Shown: positions 33,379 to 43,053, counted from the first letter of the stretch. The stretch: 64,000 nucleotides of DNA from Robertmurraya siralis (GCF_005502275.1 NZ_SWLZ01000008.1:62001-126000); one strand, 5' to 3'. The notes: generated from the letters alone by a model not told the origin. Made by a program: numbers and translations.

Positions 33379-34284
33379 ATGAAAAAAATTGAGAGACTTA
33401 TCTCGATCGTGATGATCTTGTTACAGAAGGAAGTGGTTTCGGCATCAGAGTTCAGTCACCTTTTTAATGTGTCGAAGCGAACGATTCAGCGTGATATGGA
33501 GGCATTAAGTTATGCTAACATCCCTATTTATGCCGAATATGGTGCTGAAGGGGGATATGCGTTAATGGAGGAATACAAGTTCGATAAACGACTATTAAAC
33601 CACAAAGATATTGAAAATATTCTTGTGGCTTTAGGTGGGTTTGAGCAGTTAATCACGAATAACGAAATTCAAGCAACGATTCAAAAAATCGCAGCAATGA
33701 CGAACGTAAATATCTCTCCAAAACTGGATTTGACTTTTTACGAGTGGCCAGGGAGAAAGGAAATCAAAGAAGAAATTTCGTTTATCAGTCAAGCGATTGA
33801 GAATCATTGGTTATTAAAATTTGATTATGTGGATCAAAATGGACACACAACATATAGATCTGTAGAACCCTATAAAATTCATTTAAACGAGATGCATTGG
33901 TATTTATTTGGTTATAGTTTAGAACGTGAAGATTATCGAACATTTAAGTTAACAAGGATTTTAAATCTCAAAAAAGATGGTTTTTTCGTCCCAAGGTCCG
34001 ATAAGAAGGTAAAGGAAGAAAAGGATAGCAAACGTCAAGATTTGGTGAGTGTACAGCTGTTGCTTGATGTTGCTGTAAGGGAGCAATTTATTGAGAGATA
34101 TGGGAAAAATGCAGTTGCAAAAGTGGATACGAGAAGTTACATAACGACAATTGAATTGCCTGAGAGTCAATATGCTTACCAGTTTTTAGCCGGATTTGGA
34201 AATAAAATTAAAATTTTGAAGCCAAAGAGTTATATTGCTCAATTTGTGAATTTTTTGGAGGAAACAGTGAAGTTGTACAAATAA
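33379..34284 (+). CDS. YafY-type regulator with HTH_11 and WYL domains
   Basis: 301 residues: N-terminal DeoR-like winged helix (VSASEFSHLFNVSKRTIQRD), then a WYL domain (LLKFDYVDQNGHTTYRSVEP, MHWYLFGYSLEREDYRTFKL) and a C-terminal WCX extension. WYL domains sense nucleic acids or small ligands and often control stress or defence genes. AGGAGGGAAG precedes the ATG. Divergent from the VOC gene; no defence genes are near. Confidence 0.87.
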   Translation: MKKIERLISIVMILLQKEVVSASEFSHLFNVSKRTIQRDMEALSYANIPIYAEYGAEGGYALMEEYKFDKRLLNHKDIENILVALGGFEQLITNNEIQATIQKIAAMTNVNISPKLDLTFYEWPGRKEIKEEISFISQAIENHWLLKFDYVDQNGHTTYRSVEPYKIHLNEMHWYLFGYSLEREDYRTFKLTRILNLKKDGFFVPRSDKKVKEEKDSKRQDLVSVQLLLDVAVREQFIERYGKNAVAKVDTRSYITTIELPESQYAYQFLAGFGNKIKILKPKSYIAQFVNFLEETVKLYK

Positions 34285-34290
34285 AAAGGA

Positions 34291-34755
34291 TCAGGAATGG
34301 CTGTTCTCGTTTTCCGTTTCTTGTGGCAGCTCTACTTGTCCAACCGAAAGAGCCTGATATTTTTGCAGGAGCACAATAATTTTTCTCGTTTGCTCTGCTT
34401 CACATTGTATAATAATGGTTGCTTCATCCATTCTATCCGCTTGCTTCTGTCTCTTTCTCCCGTTTTTAACGAGAGAATAAGCAAGTAATCCGAGCGCAAA
34501 ACCAATGGCCGTTCCGAAGAGCCCCCAGAGAATGGGTCCTAATGTTAAGACAAATCCGCAGGAAGCTCCAATTACAGCGCCTGCGGTTCCAAATGAAATT
34601 CCTACTTCAAAAGCGTGGGGGTTGTTTAGATCATTTTTGTTTTCACCTGAGTCCATGAAAGCAATCAGTATACGTTCCCTTGAAATGATTTTTTCCAGTT
34701 CAGCAAGTGCCTGCTCTAACTCGATTGATTGTTTAAATAGACCGATAATCAACAT
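34291..34755 (-). CDS. Glycine-zipper membrane protein of the general-stress type
   Basis: 154 residues: a cytoplasmic ferredoxin-like first part (FKQSIELEQALAELEKI), a central hydrophobic glycine-rich hairpin (FGTAGAVIGASCGFVLTLGP and GLFGTAIGFALGLLAY), and a last part that resembles the first (EATIIIQCEAEQTRKIIVLL). This resembles Bacillus YflT-like stress proteins, but I am not sure. Convergent with the WYL regulator gene. Confidence 0.6.
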   Translation of the reverse strand: MLIIGLFKQSIELEQALAELEKIISRERILIAFMDSGENKNDLNNPHAFEVGISFGTAGAVIGASCGFVLTLGPILWGLFGTAIGFALGLLAYSLVKNGRKRQKQADRMDEATIIIQCEAEQTRKIIVLLQKYQALSVGQVELPQETENENSHS

Positions 34756-34774
34756 GTAAAAAGCACCTACCTGA

Positions 34775-35532
34775 TTACGTAAATATTCGCAGTTTAGCCT
34801 GTTGGTATCTATTTTTTAGCAAATAGCGCTGCTCTATTTGAAAAAGCTTGTTGTGCTCAATGCTTGTTCGATATGAGAAGTAAATAGAAGCAAATAATAC
34901 AGATGGCATAAAGAGTAGCCAATGGGGATGAAGTATGGCAATTGATTCTTCAAAATGGCCTTGCAAGAGCAAACAAAGGGAATGGTGCAAGTTTGAAAGC
35001 GCTGCATAAATCCATCACCACAACATGGCATAGAAGGCAAGTCCAAAACGATGATTGTATAATTGGCCTAATCCAGGATGGAAGAAAGAGTATAAAGCGC
35101 CAATGATTGGATTTTTCTTTTCAATATATTGAATTTCCATTGGGGAAATATGCAGTCTACGAATGCCCTTGTATTCCAAAACAGCAAGGTGATGGAGCTT
35201 ATTTTGATATATTGCCGAACGGTAGCTATCTGCGATTGCTACTAAATAAATGGTTAAGTACCCGAAAGCCCATTTAGGTTCAATTACTACTTTGGCAAGT
35301 TCAAATTGGCCACAGAAGGAATAAATCATTCCTTCGTTAATATGGGCCAATGTATTGAGGATCACCTCGGCTAATGTTAAAAAGGTGCCTCTTAAATATT
35401 GGCAAAGCAAGTAAGGCCCAAAACCAGAGAATACAGCCGACCACCATGCGACCATATACGGATTTTGCTGTTTTAATTGAGTACTCCAAACATACTATTT
35501 TTGGCAAGAGAATGTTGATTCTGAGCTGTCAT
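34775..35532 (-). pseudogene. Broken multi-pass membrane protein gene with an internal TGA and an early frameshift
   Basis: A 146-codon open frame (35455-35015) and a 72-codon one (34990-34775) are in the same frame, separated only by TGA at 35017-35015, flanked by two TGG codons (W-stop-W). The joined protein has repeats of a motif: FFHPGLGQLYNHRFGLAFYA and, near the start, FSGFGPYLLCQYLRG. The likely start (ATG 35532, MTAQNQHSLAKNSMF) is in another frame and reaches the body only with a shift near 35485. Two lesions indicate a dead gene. Confidence 0.7.
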
Positions 35533-35588
35533 ATATAAAACCTTCTTAATCCAGTTTTAACCATAGTATGGGATAAACTGTAAAAATA

Positions 35589-35825
35589 ATGATGTTGGTC
35601 GTGCACGATATATCTGCATTAATCATTACACTATTTTTTGGTGTACATATTTATCTCACTGTATTTCATCCGAGTGAACGAGCCTCTTTTAATGCGATGG
35701 CAACGGGATATATGGATTCGGAATATGCAGAGCATCATCATGAAATTTGGTATAACGAAGTGCAAGAGCAAGATGAACATAATGAACAGCAACTCCAGCC
35801 AGAGTCGAAGTCTTACACCGTGTAG
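35589..35825 (+). pseudogene. 3' remnant of a formate dehydrogenase cytochrome b (gamma) subunit
   Basis: The 78-residue frame is the last membrane helix and tail of an FdnI/FdoI-like subunit: VVHDISALIITLFFGVHIYL, then SFNAMATGYMDSEYAEHHH. The haem-binding last helix and the AxxHHxxW-like ending are typical of the family. The first ~150 residues are missing and the left junction is with the broken membrane-protein gene. A strong terminator follows. Confidence 0.75.
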
Positions 35826-35832
35826 CTTAACA

Positions 35833-35871
35833 AGAAAAGCGAATCGTGAATATGGACGATTCGCTTTTCTG
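35833..35871 (+). terminator. Strong Rho-independent terminator
   Basis: AGAAAAGCGAATCGT (35833-35847) pairs perfectly with ACGATTCGCTTTTCT (35856-35870). It is an ordinary operon end for the lost formate dehydrogenase genes. Confidence 0.85.
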
Positions 35872-35899
35872 TGAGAATGAGTTTGGGAAGGATTAAAAG

Positions 35900-37348
35900 A
35901 TGGATTTAGAAAAACACTTTCATCATTTTAGAGAAAATACCATTGGAAATGAGCAAGTTTTTCAAACACATTATGGAAACAAACGGATTCTCTATGCAGA
36001 TTGGACAGCTAGCGGAAGGTTGTATAAACCGATAGAAGATAAAATTCTTTATCAGTTTGGTCCTTATGTTGCCAATACTCATACGGAGACGAATGTAACC
36101 GGAAAAAGGATGACATGGGCGTATAAGGAAGCAAAAAGTATCATTAAAAAACATGTAAACGCTTATGAAAGTGATCTTCTTTTCTTTGAAGGGACAGGCA
36201 TGACCAGTGCATTACATAAGGTACAAAGAATCTTAGGTTTAACACTTCATGAAAAGTATGCGGAGATGGTCAGTGACATACAAAAACCAGTCGTTTTTAT
36301 CACGCATATGGAGCATCATTCCAATCATATTTCTTGGGAAGAGACGGTTGCTGATGTGGTTGTGATTCCCCCTGATGCAGATGGGAAGGTATCACCTATA
36401 ATGCTGGAAAAGGTTATAAAGAATTATACGGATAGACCGATGAAAATCGGAGCTTTTACCGCTTGTTCAAATGTCACAGGTGTTCAGACACCTTATCATC
36501 AACTGGCGGATGTGATGCATCGCTATGCTGGCGTTTGTTTTGTTGATTTTTCGGCTTCCGCTCCGTATATATCAATTAATATGCATCCTCAAAACCAGTC
36601 TGAGCATCTAGATGGGATCTTCTTTTCACCACATAAGTTTTTAGGTGGCCCTGGTTCAATGGGGGTAGCGATTATATCGAATAATCTATATAAAAATAAT
36701 GTTCCTGATCGTCCGGGTGGTGGCACAGTTCAATGGACGAATCCATGGGGTGGAAAATCTTACACGGCAAATATCGAGGATAGGGAGGATGGAGGAACAC
36801 CTGGGTTTTTACAAGCAATCAAAGCAGCTTTAGCTATCCGTCTAAAGGAAGAAATGGATAGTGAGTACATGTTGGCACAGGATGAAAAACTGATTCGCTT
36901 ATTGCTTGAGCGTTTAGTAGAGAACAAGAAAATTATTATTTTAGAAGAGCATAGATGGGACAGGCTTCCGATTGTATCATTTTACGTAGAAGAGGTTCAT
37001 CATCAACTAATTGTAAAATTATTAAATGATGTCTATGGAATTCAAGTACGAGGAGGATGTTCCTGTGCAGGAACATACGGGCATTATTTACTGCAAATTG
37101 GAAAAGAACGTTCTTTAGCGATAACAAATGAAATTGATAAAGGAAATTTTTTTATAAAGCCAGGCTGGGTCAGAGTGTCGCTTCATCCAATAATGACAGA
37201 AAAAGAAGTTCTCTATCTTGCGAAAGCGGTTTGCGATATCGTTGCTCATATAAATCAGTATAAAAAGGACTATCGGTATTCGGAAAAGAACGATTTTTAT
37301 CACATAGATGAGAAGCCCATTTTTTCCGATCATTTGTTTGAATTTTGA
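35900..37348 (+). CDS. Class V aminotransferase-fold PLP enzyme, cysteine desulfurase-like
   Basis: 482 residues of the SufS/NifS/Csd group: RILYADWTASGRLYKPIED at the start, histidine-rich FITHMEHHSNHISWEET, PLP lysine in FFSPHKFLGGPGSMGV, and a cysteine in VRGGCSCAGTYGHYLL that could be the persulfide carrier. It is longer than SufS by about 70 residues. Next to a formate dehydrogenase fragment and a ModE-like gene, it likely supplied sulfur for the molybdenum enzyme, as IscS does with FdhD; that role is inferred. Confidence 0.8.
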   Translation: MDLEKHFHHFRENTIGNEQVFQTHYGNKRILYADWTASGRLYKPIEDKILYQFGPYVANTHTETNVTGKRMTWAYKEAKSIIKKHVNAYESDLLFFEGTGMTSALHKVQRILGLTLHEKYAEMVSDIQKPVVFITHMEHHSNHISWEETVADVVVIPPDADGKVSPIMLEKVIKNYTDRPMKIGAFTACSNVTGVQTPYHQLADVMHRYAGVCFVDFSASAPYISINMHPQNQSEHLDGIFFSPHKFLGGPGSMGVAIISNNLYKNNVPDRPGGGTVQWTNPWGGKSYTANIEDREDGGTPGFLQAIKAALAIRLKEEMDSEYMLAQDEKLIRLLLERLVENKKIIILEEHRWDRLPIVSFYVEEVHHQLIVKLLNDVYGIQVRGGCSCAGTYGHYLLQIGKERSLAITNEIDKGNFFIKPGWVRVSLHPIMTEKEVLYLAKAVCDIVAHINQYKKDYRYSEKNDFYHIDEKPIFSDHLFEF

Positions 37349-37357
37349 AGTTAAAAA

Positions 37358-37400
37358 GATGTAGGGAAGCAATTGTTTTTGCATCCCTACATCTTTTTTT
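37358..37400. terminator. Bidirectional terminator
   Basis: GATGTAGGGA (37358-37367) pairs with TCCCTACATC (37384-37393), with A-run upstream and T-run downstream. It overlaps the last codons of the convergent ModE-like gene. Confidence 0.75.
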
Positions 37401-37779
37401 CCGTATTTGTATGCTGCTTAAGGTGGTTTAACAGTTCACCAAGATGGTCTTCAAACAAGTTATCTACAGCCTCTTGAGCTTTTTTCTGAAAGATTTCGTA
37501 TTGAAGGAGTAACTCTTTCCCAGCAGGAGTTAAGGTAGTTCCCTTTTTCCTATTTCCCTGCTGGCGTTCGACTAACTGCATAGCCAATCTTTCTTCTGTA
37601 GCCGTTACTTTCCCCCAAGCAGCTCGATATGACATTCCTAGCAAAGCGGCAGCCTGACTCATTGAACCAGTTCGTTCAATTTCACGAAATAAGCGAATGC
37701 GGCCAAGTCCAAAAATAACTTCGCTGTTAAGTTCGATCCAAATTTTAGATTTTACTTTAAGAGATTGTTTATCACTCAT
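37387..37779 (-). CDS. ModE-like N-terminal winged-helix regulator
   Basis: About 130 residues comprising only the LysR-like winged helix of ModE (GLGRIRLFREIERTGSMSQA, AALLGMSYRAAWGKVTATEE) and a short tail; the molybdate-binding TOBE domains are absent. Such short forms exist in Gram-positives, often near formate dehydrogenase or molybdopterin genes. ATG 37779 is preferred over GTG 37785 because of the GGAGGAG site. Confidence 0.8.
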   Translation of the reverse strand: MSDKQSLKVKSKIWIELNSEVIFGLGRIRLFREIERTGSMSQAAALLGMSYRAAWGKVTATEERLAMQLVERQQGNRKKGTTLTPAGKELLLQYEIFQKKAQEAVDNLFEDHLGELLNHLKQHTNTEKKM

Positions 37780-38128
37780 TTCCACTCCTCCTTCTCTATA
37801 AATCTACCACTGACCTTCTCATGAGCAAAGATCATAAATTGTCATTCGTATGAACTTTTAGAACTAGTGAGCAAAAGAAGGATAAAAAGCCATATCGGGA
37901 TTAGTTTTGTTAAAGAAAGAGCATTGAGTTTATTAAAGATCAATAAGAACAGGCAAAATACGAGAATAAATGAATAAGTAAGCAAATTTCAACACACCTT
38001 TTGTTTTAAGTATTTCATTTTAGTATTTACTCGTAAGGTCGCTTTTATTGAATGAAAAGATGCAGCAAATTTTTAAAATGAACAGGAATGGAGATAGTAA
38101 AAGTATCAATGTAAAAGGAGGCTCTTGC
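37780..38128. other. Intergenic stretch without a supported gene
   Basis: AT-rich with no frame that has both a ribosome binding site and reasonable length; the in-frame extension of the SDR (38048) has no site. No clear structure is seen. Confidence 0.4.
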
Positions 38129-38914
38129 GTGGAAAAACTACTTCAAGGTCAAGTCGCTTTTATGACAGGAGCAGGTTCTGGGATAGGGAAAGCGGCGGCA
38201 CTAAAGTTAGCTGAAAACGGAGCAAAAGTTGCTTTAGTTGACTTACATAAGGAGAACATAGAAGAAGTAAAAAGTCAGATTGAAAAATCGGGCAGCGAGG
38301 CTCTCGTTCTAGAGGCAAATGTTTCTTCACCTAAGGAAGTGGAGAACAGTTATAAACAACTGATGCACCATTGGGGGAGAGTAGATTTAGTTTTTGCTAA
38401 TGCTGGAATAAATGGGGTAGTAACACCGATAGAGGATTTGGACCCGAAGGAATGGGAACTAACGCTTTCCAACAATTTAACGAGTACTTTTTTAACGGTG
38501 AAATATGCAATCCCTCATATGAAAGCAAATGGAGGAAGCATCATTATTACGAGTTCTATTAATGGAAACCGCGTTTATAGGAATATAGGTATGTCTGCCT
38601 ACAGCACTTCTAAAATCGGACAAATGGGATTTGGGAAAATGGCTGCTCTCGAACTGGCAGAGTACCAAATCAGAGTCAATATGATCTGTCCAGGTGCGAT
38701 AGAAACCAATATAAGTGAAAATACGTGGAAAGAAAAAGACAATTTAAAAAAGGTGGAGATTCCTATTCAATATCCGGAGGGAAATCAGCCGCTTGAGCAT
38801 CGGGCTGGAAGGCCTGAACAGGTCGCCGATCTTGTCTTATTTCTTGCTTCGAGCCAATCGAGTCATATAACCGGGAGTGAAATCTATATTGATGGTGCAG
38901 AGTCCCTTTTATAA
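38129..38914 (+). CDS. Short-chain dehydrogenase/reductase
   Basis: About 261 residues: cofactor loop TGAGSGIGKAAA, ANAG (VFANAGINGVV), catalytic Ser in IIITSSINGNR, YSTSK (Tyr and Lys), and SDR tail GSEIYIDGAESLL. Similar proteins act on sugars or polyols, but the substrate is unknown. GTG 38129 has AAAAGGAGG eight bases upstream; the ATG at 38048 does not. It stands between the formate dehydrogenase remnant and the tre operon and has no evident tie to either. Confidence 0.85.
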   Translation: MEKLLQGQVAFMTGAGSGIGKAAALKLAENGAKVALVDLHKENIEEVKSQIEKSGSEALVLEANVSSPKEVENSYKQLMHHWGRVDLVFANAGINGVVTPIEDLDPKEWELTLSNNLTSTFLTVKYAIPHMKANGGSIIITSSINGNRVYRNIGMSAYSTSKIGQMGFGKMAALELAEYQIRVNMICPGAIETNISENTWKEKDNLKKVEIPIQYPEGNQPLEHRAGRPEQVADLVLFLASSQSSHITGSEIYIDGAESLL

Positions 38915-38950
38915 GTAGAAAGCTCCCAATCACAAATTTTAAAAAAGTAG

Positions 38951-39013
38951 TTGACAAAACATGTATATACAAGTTACGATGAAAACGCAATCATATAACA
39001 TGTATATACAAGT
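38951..39013 (+). promoter_or_regulatory. tre operon promoter with two TreR boxes and a cre site
   Basis: TTGACA (38951-38956), 18-bp spacer, TACGAT (38975-38980). ATGTATATACAAGT occurs twice, in the spacer (38961-38974) and at 39000-39013, matching the TreR operator core TGTATATACA. Between them TGAAAACGCAATCA (38980-38993) fits the catabolite-responsive element. Together they predict repression by TreR without trehalose-6-phosphate and by CcpA with glucose. Confidence 0.85.
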
Positions 39014-39047
39014 TGTCCAAATAAATTTTTGAGAGTGGGGGAAATAC

Positions 39048-40475
39048 ATGAGTAAATATACTCAACCGGCACAAGAGCTACTCGAGCATATTGGTGGAAG
39101 CGACAATATTTCTGTTGTGACACACTGTGCGACAAGAATGCGTTTTGTATTAAAAGATCCGAAAAAAGCAAATGTTGAAAAAATCGAAGCCATTAGCCTT
39201 GTGAAAGGAACGTTTACACAGGCGGGGCAATTTCAAGTGATCATTGGGAATGAAGTATCATCCTTTTATAATGAATTTACAAAAATAGCGGGAGTAAGTG
39301 ATACATCAAAGGATGAAGCAAAGGAAGCGGCTAAGCAAAATATGAACTTCCTGCAAAGAATGATTGCTCATCTTGCAGACATCTTCACACCACTCATTCC
39401 AGCAATAGTTGTTGGGGGTCTCATTCTTGGTTTCCGAAATGTAATCGGTGACATTAAAATGTTTGAAGATGGAACGAAGTCATTAATTGAGATTTCTCAA
39501 TTTTGGGCTGGAACACATGCCTTTTTATGGCTTATTGGGGAAGCAATTTTCCACTTCCTCCCTGTTGGTATTACATGGGCTGTAGCAAGGAAAATGGGAG
39601 CTACACCAATACTCGGAATTGTACTCGGAATTACGCTCGTGTCACCGCAACTTTTAAACGCTTACGGGGTAGCAGACGCAGTGGAAATTCCATTCTGGGA
39701 TTTCGGATTTGCTCAAATTGACATGATCGGTTATCAGGCTCAAGTTATACCGGCAATTTTTGCAGGCTTACTTCTTTCATATCTTGAATTGCAATTGAGG
39801 AAAATTGTTCCAAATGCAATTTCTATGATTGTTGTTCCATTCTTTGCATTAGTTCCAACTGTATTAATCGCTCATACTGTTCTTGGACCAATCGGTTGGC
39901 AAATCGGAGCTTTCATTTCTGATATTGTCTATTCTGGTTTAACTTCTGCATTTGGTTGGTTGTTTGCGGCGGTATTTGGTTTTGCCTATGCACCGTTAGT
40001 TATTACAGGGTTGCATCACATGACAAATGCTATTGATCTTCAATTGATGAGTGAATTTCACGGCACGAATCTTTGGCCGATGATTGCCTTATCAAACATT
40101 GCCCAAGGTTCTGCGGTTTTAGCGATGATTTACATTAATCGCAAGAATGAAGAAGAAAAGCAAGTTTCGATCCCAGCGACAATCTCTTGTTATCTTGGGG
40201 TAACGGAGCCGGCAATGTTTGGGATTAACTTGAAATATGGCTTCCCATTCTTAGCAGCGATGATTGGGTCAGCAGTTGCGGCTGTGATTTCAGTAGGAAG
40301 CAATGTGATGGCAAACTCCATTGGTGTGGGCGGATTGCCAGGAATTCTTTCTATTCAACCTCAGCATATGGTAACCTTTGCGATTGCGATGGTTGTAGCG
40401 ATCGTGATTCCATTCATTTTAACTATTATCTTCGCTCGAGCTAATGTAGGCAAAATTTCTTTTAATCGCAAATAA
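39048..40475 (+). CDS. treP: Trehalose-specific PTS EIIBC component
   Basis: 475 residues. N-terminal EIIB domain with the phosphocysteine Cys27 (SVVTHCATRMRFVLKD), then the EIIC channel with about ten helices and the substrate motif GLHHMTNAID and CYLGVTEPAMFGINLKYGFP. It imports trehalose as trehalose-6-phosphate. No IIA domain is attached, so a stand-alone glucose-type IIA such as that at 24394 must supply phosphate. GTGGGGG precedes the ATG. Confidence 0.93.
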   Translation: MSKYTQPAQELLEHIGGSDNISVVTHCATRMRFVLKDPKKANVEKIEAISLVKGTFTQAGQFQVIIGNEVSSFYNEFTKIAGVSDTSKDEAKEAAKQNMNFLQRMIAHLADIFTPLIPAIVVGGLILGFRNVIGDIKMFEDGTKSLIEISQFWAGTHAFLWLIGEAIFHFLPVGITWAVARKMGATPILGIVLGITLVSPQLLNAYGVADAVEIPFWDFGFAQIDMIGYQAQVIPAIFAGLLLSYLELQLRKIVPNAISMIVVPFFALVPTVLIAHTVLGPIGWQIGAFISDIVYSGLTSAFGWLFAAVFGFAYAPLVITGLHHMTNAIDLQLMSEFHGTNLWPMIALSNIAQGSAVLAMIYINRKNEEEKQVSIPATISCYLGVTEPAMFGINLKYGFPFLAAMIGSAVAAVISVGSNVMANSIGVGGLPGILSIQPQHMVTFAIAMVVAIVIPFILTIIFARANVGKISFNRK

Positions 40476-40481
40476 AATAAG

Positions 40482-40513
40482 GGAGAGGGACATTTACTTG
40501 TTCCTCTTTTACT
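40482..40513 (+). terminator. Weak hairpin between treP and treA
   Basis: AGAGGGACA pairs with TGTTCCTCT (one wobble) and TTTT follows. It could partly end transcription after treP so that less treA is made. Confidence 0.5.
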
Positions 40514-40637
40514 ATTCAGTGTAGATTAAATTTGTGGAAATTTAGCTCTTTGCTATTGGGATAACCACTAGAAAAAATTATCTTGATTTGAGACAAGTTA
40601 AATGATCTCAAAACCAAATAAAAAAGGTAAAGGGCAG

Positions 40638-42320
40638 GTGAGTAGATTGACTCAACCTTGGTGGAAAAAAGCAGTTGTTTATCAAATTTATCCGAAAAGT
40701 TTTTGTGATACGACCGGCAATGGTGTCGGTGATATACAGGGAATAATACAAAAGTTGGATTATCTGGCCAATCTCGGTGTCGATGTTGTGTGGATTACTC
40801 CGATTTATGATTCGCCGCAAAATGATAATGGTTACGATATTCGTGACTACTTTCATATATACGAGCCGTATGGAACGATGGGAGATTTAGAGCAGCTTTT
40901 AGCAGAGGCGCATAAACGCGATATAAAAATTATTATGGATATTGTCGTCAATCATACATCTACTGAGCATCAATGGTTTATTGAATCCCGCTCTTCCAAG
41001 GAGAATGAATATCGCGATTTTTATATTTGGAAAGATGGCAAAGATGGGGAGCCTCCGACAAATTGGGAGTCAAAGTTTGGAGGCAACGCCTGGCAATATG
41101 ACGAGCAAACTGGCCAATATTATCTTCATTTGTTTGACGTCACACAGGCAGATTTGAATTGGGAAAATAATAAAGTTCGAAGTGCTGTCTATGAGATGAT
41201 GAAGTATTGGCTTGATAAGGGAGTTGATGGCTTCCGTTTAGATGTGATTAACCTCATTTCAAAGGATCAGCAATTTCTTAATGATGAACTACCTGGGGAT
41301 GGGCGGAAGTTTTACACAGACGGGCCGAAAGTTCATGAGTATCTTCATGAAATGAATGCAGAGGTATTTTCAAAATATGATATGATGACAGTGGGAGAAA
41401 TGTCTTCGACCTCTATTGAAAATTGCATTAAGTATACAAATCCAGAGCGTAAAGAACTGGACATGGTCTTTAGTTTCCACCATCTGAAGGTCGATTATCC
41501 GAATGGGGAAAAGTGGACAAAAGCTGATTTTGATTTTTTAAAGCTCAAGCAAATTCTCTCTGAATGGCAAGTGGAGATGAATAAAGGGGGCGGTTGGAAC
41601 GCTTTATTCTGGTGCAACCATGACCAACCGAGAATCGTTTCCCGCTTCGGCAATGACAAGGAGTATCATCGTGAATCAGCAAAAATGCTGGCGACAACCA
41701 TGCATATGATGCAAGGGACTCCTTATATTTATCAAGGAGAAGAATTTGGAATGACCAATCCAAATTTTGATAAGATTGACGAGTATCGCGATATTGAATC
41801 ATTAAACATGTTCCAAATTTTAAAGGCAAGCGGAAAATCAGAACAAGAGATTTATGATATTCTTAAGCAAAAGTCTCGGGATAATTCAAGAACGCCTGTT
41901 CAATGGGATGACAGTGAACATGCTGGATTTACAACTGGCACTCCGTGGATTGGGACGGCAGCCAATTACAAGGAGATCAATGCGAAAAATGCTTTAGCGG
42001 ACGATAATTCGATTTTCTATCATTATCAAAAATTAATCCAACTGAGAAAAGATTATGATATTGTGACAGATGGCAATTATCAATTGATTTTACCGGAGCA
42101 TGATGCTATTTTTGCTTATATACGGGAAAATGCTGCGGAAAAATTATTGGTGGTAAATAACTTCTATGCAAATGACGTTGAGTTTACGTTACCAGCGCAT
42201 GTGGACATCGAGGGCTACGCAAGTGAAATCCTTCTTTCAAACTATCCTGATTCATCACAAGATCTGAAAGGATTTACATTGCGTCCGTATGAATCGATTA
42301 TCTACTATTTAAAAAAGTAA
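40638..42320 (+). CDS. treA: Alpha,alpha-phosphotrehalase
   Basis: About 560 residues of glycoside hydrolase family 13: VVYQIYPKSFCDTTGNGVGD, DIVVNHTSTEHQWF, nucleophile Asp in DGFRLDVINLIS, acid Glu in TVGEMSS, and transition-state Asp in WCNHDQPRIVSR. It splits trehalose-6-phosphate into glucose and glucose-6-phosphate in the cytoplasm. The start is uncertain: GTG 40638 or TTG 40647, both after AAAGGGCAGG; ATG 40602 is too far up. Confidence 0.93.
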   Translation: MSRLTQPWWKKAVVYQIYPKSFCDTTGNGVGDIQGIIQKLDYLANLGVDVVWITPIYDSPQNDNGYDIRDYFHIYEPYGTMGDLEQLLAEAHKRDIKIIMDIVVNHTSTEHQWFIESRSSKENEYRDFYIWKDGKDGEPPTNWESKFGGNAWQYDEQTGQYYLHLFDVTQADLNWENNKVRSAVYEMMKYWLDKGVDGFRLDVINLISKDQQFLNDELPGDGRKFYTDGPKVHEYLHEMNAEVFSKYDMMTVGEMSSTSIENCIKYTNPERKELDMVFSFHHLKVDYPNGEKWTKADFDFLKLKQILSEWQVEMNKGGGWNALFWCNHDQPRIVSRFGNDKEYHRESAKMLATTMHMMQGTPYIYQGEEFGMTNPNFDKIDEYRDIESLNMFQILKASGKSEQEIYDILKQKSRDNSRTPVQWDDSEHAGFTTGTPWIGTAANYKEINAKNALADDNSIFYHYQKLIQLRKDYDIVTDGNYQLILPEHDAIFAYIRENAAEKLLVVNNFYANDVEFTLPAHVDIEGYASEILLSNYPDSSQDLKGFTLRPYESIIYYLKK

Positions 42321-42336
42321 ATTGGAGTTTTTTAAC

Positions 42337-43053
42337 ATGATAAATAAGTATTTAATGATTCATAACGATATTGTAGAGAAGATAGAGGCGGGGGAACTCG
42401 CCTTTAATTCTCTTTTGCCTTCAGAGCATGAGTTGAAGGATCATTATAATACTTCAAGGGAAACCATTCGGAAGGCGTTAAATCTGTTATCACAAAATGG
42501 CTATATACAAAAGATTAGGGGAAAGGGCTCCATCGTGATTAAAAGTAAAAAGGTCGATTTCCCTGTTTCCGGTCTGACTAGCTTTAAGGAATTAACAACG
42601 AAAATGGGGAAAAAGCACCGGACCATCGTTCATGAACTGTCGTTAGTTAGGCCGGAGCAGCATATACAAAGCCAACTCTCCCTTTCAAGCAAGGACTTTG
42701 TTTGGCAAGTTTTTCGCGTGCGCGAGATTGATGGAGAAAATGTTATTTTAGATAAGGATTATTTAAATAAAAAATTTGTTCCCGAGCTGACAAGGGAAGT
42801 TTGTGAAAACTCAATCTATGAATATCTTGAAAATGATTTACAGCTAAATATAAGCTTTGCCAAAAAGGAAATCATCGTTGAAGAGCCGACGTCGGAAGAT
42901 AGAAGGCTGCTAGATCTGGATGGCTTCCACAATGTTGTCATCATTAAAAATTATGTCTATTTAGACGACGCTAGTCTATTCCAATATACAGAATCACGAC
43001 ATCGTCCAGATAAATTTAGATTTGTAGATTTTGCAAGACGAAATCACGTATGA
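42337..43053 (+). CDS. treR: Trehalose operon repressor TreR (GntR family)
   Basis: About 238 residues: GntR winged helix (LLPSEHELKDHYNTSRETIR, GYIQKIRGKGSIVIK) and a UTRA effector domain (FPVSGLTSFKELTTKMGKKH, WQVFRVREIDGENVILDKDY). Trehalose-6-phosphate releases it from the two boxes upstream of treP. ATG 42337 is preceded by TTGGAG at the end of treA, 14 bp after its stop. Confidence 0.92.
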   Translation: MINKYLMIHNDIVEKIEAGELAFNSLLPSEHELKDHYNTSRETIRKALNLLSQNGYIQKIRGKGSIVIKSKKVDFPVSGLTSFKELTTKMGKKHRTIVHELSLVRPEQHIQSQLSLSSKDFVWQVFRVREIDGENVILDKDYLNKKFVPELTREVCENSIYEYLENDLQLNISFAKKEIIVEEPTSEDRRLLDLDGFHNVVIIKNYVYLDDASLFQYTESRHRPDKFRFVDFARRNHV

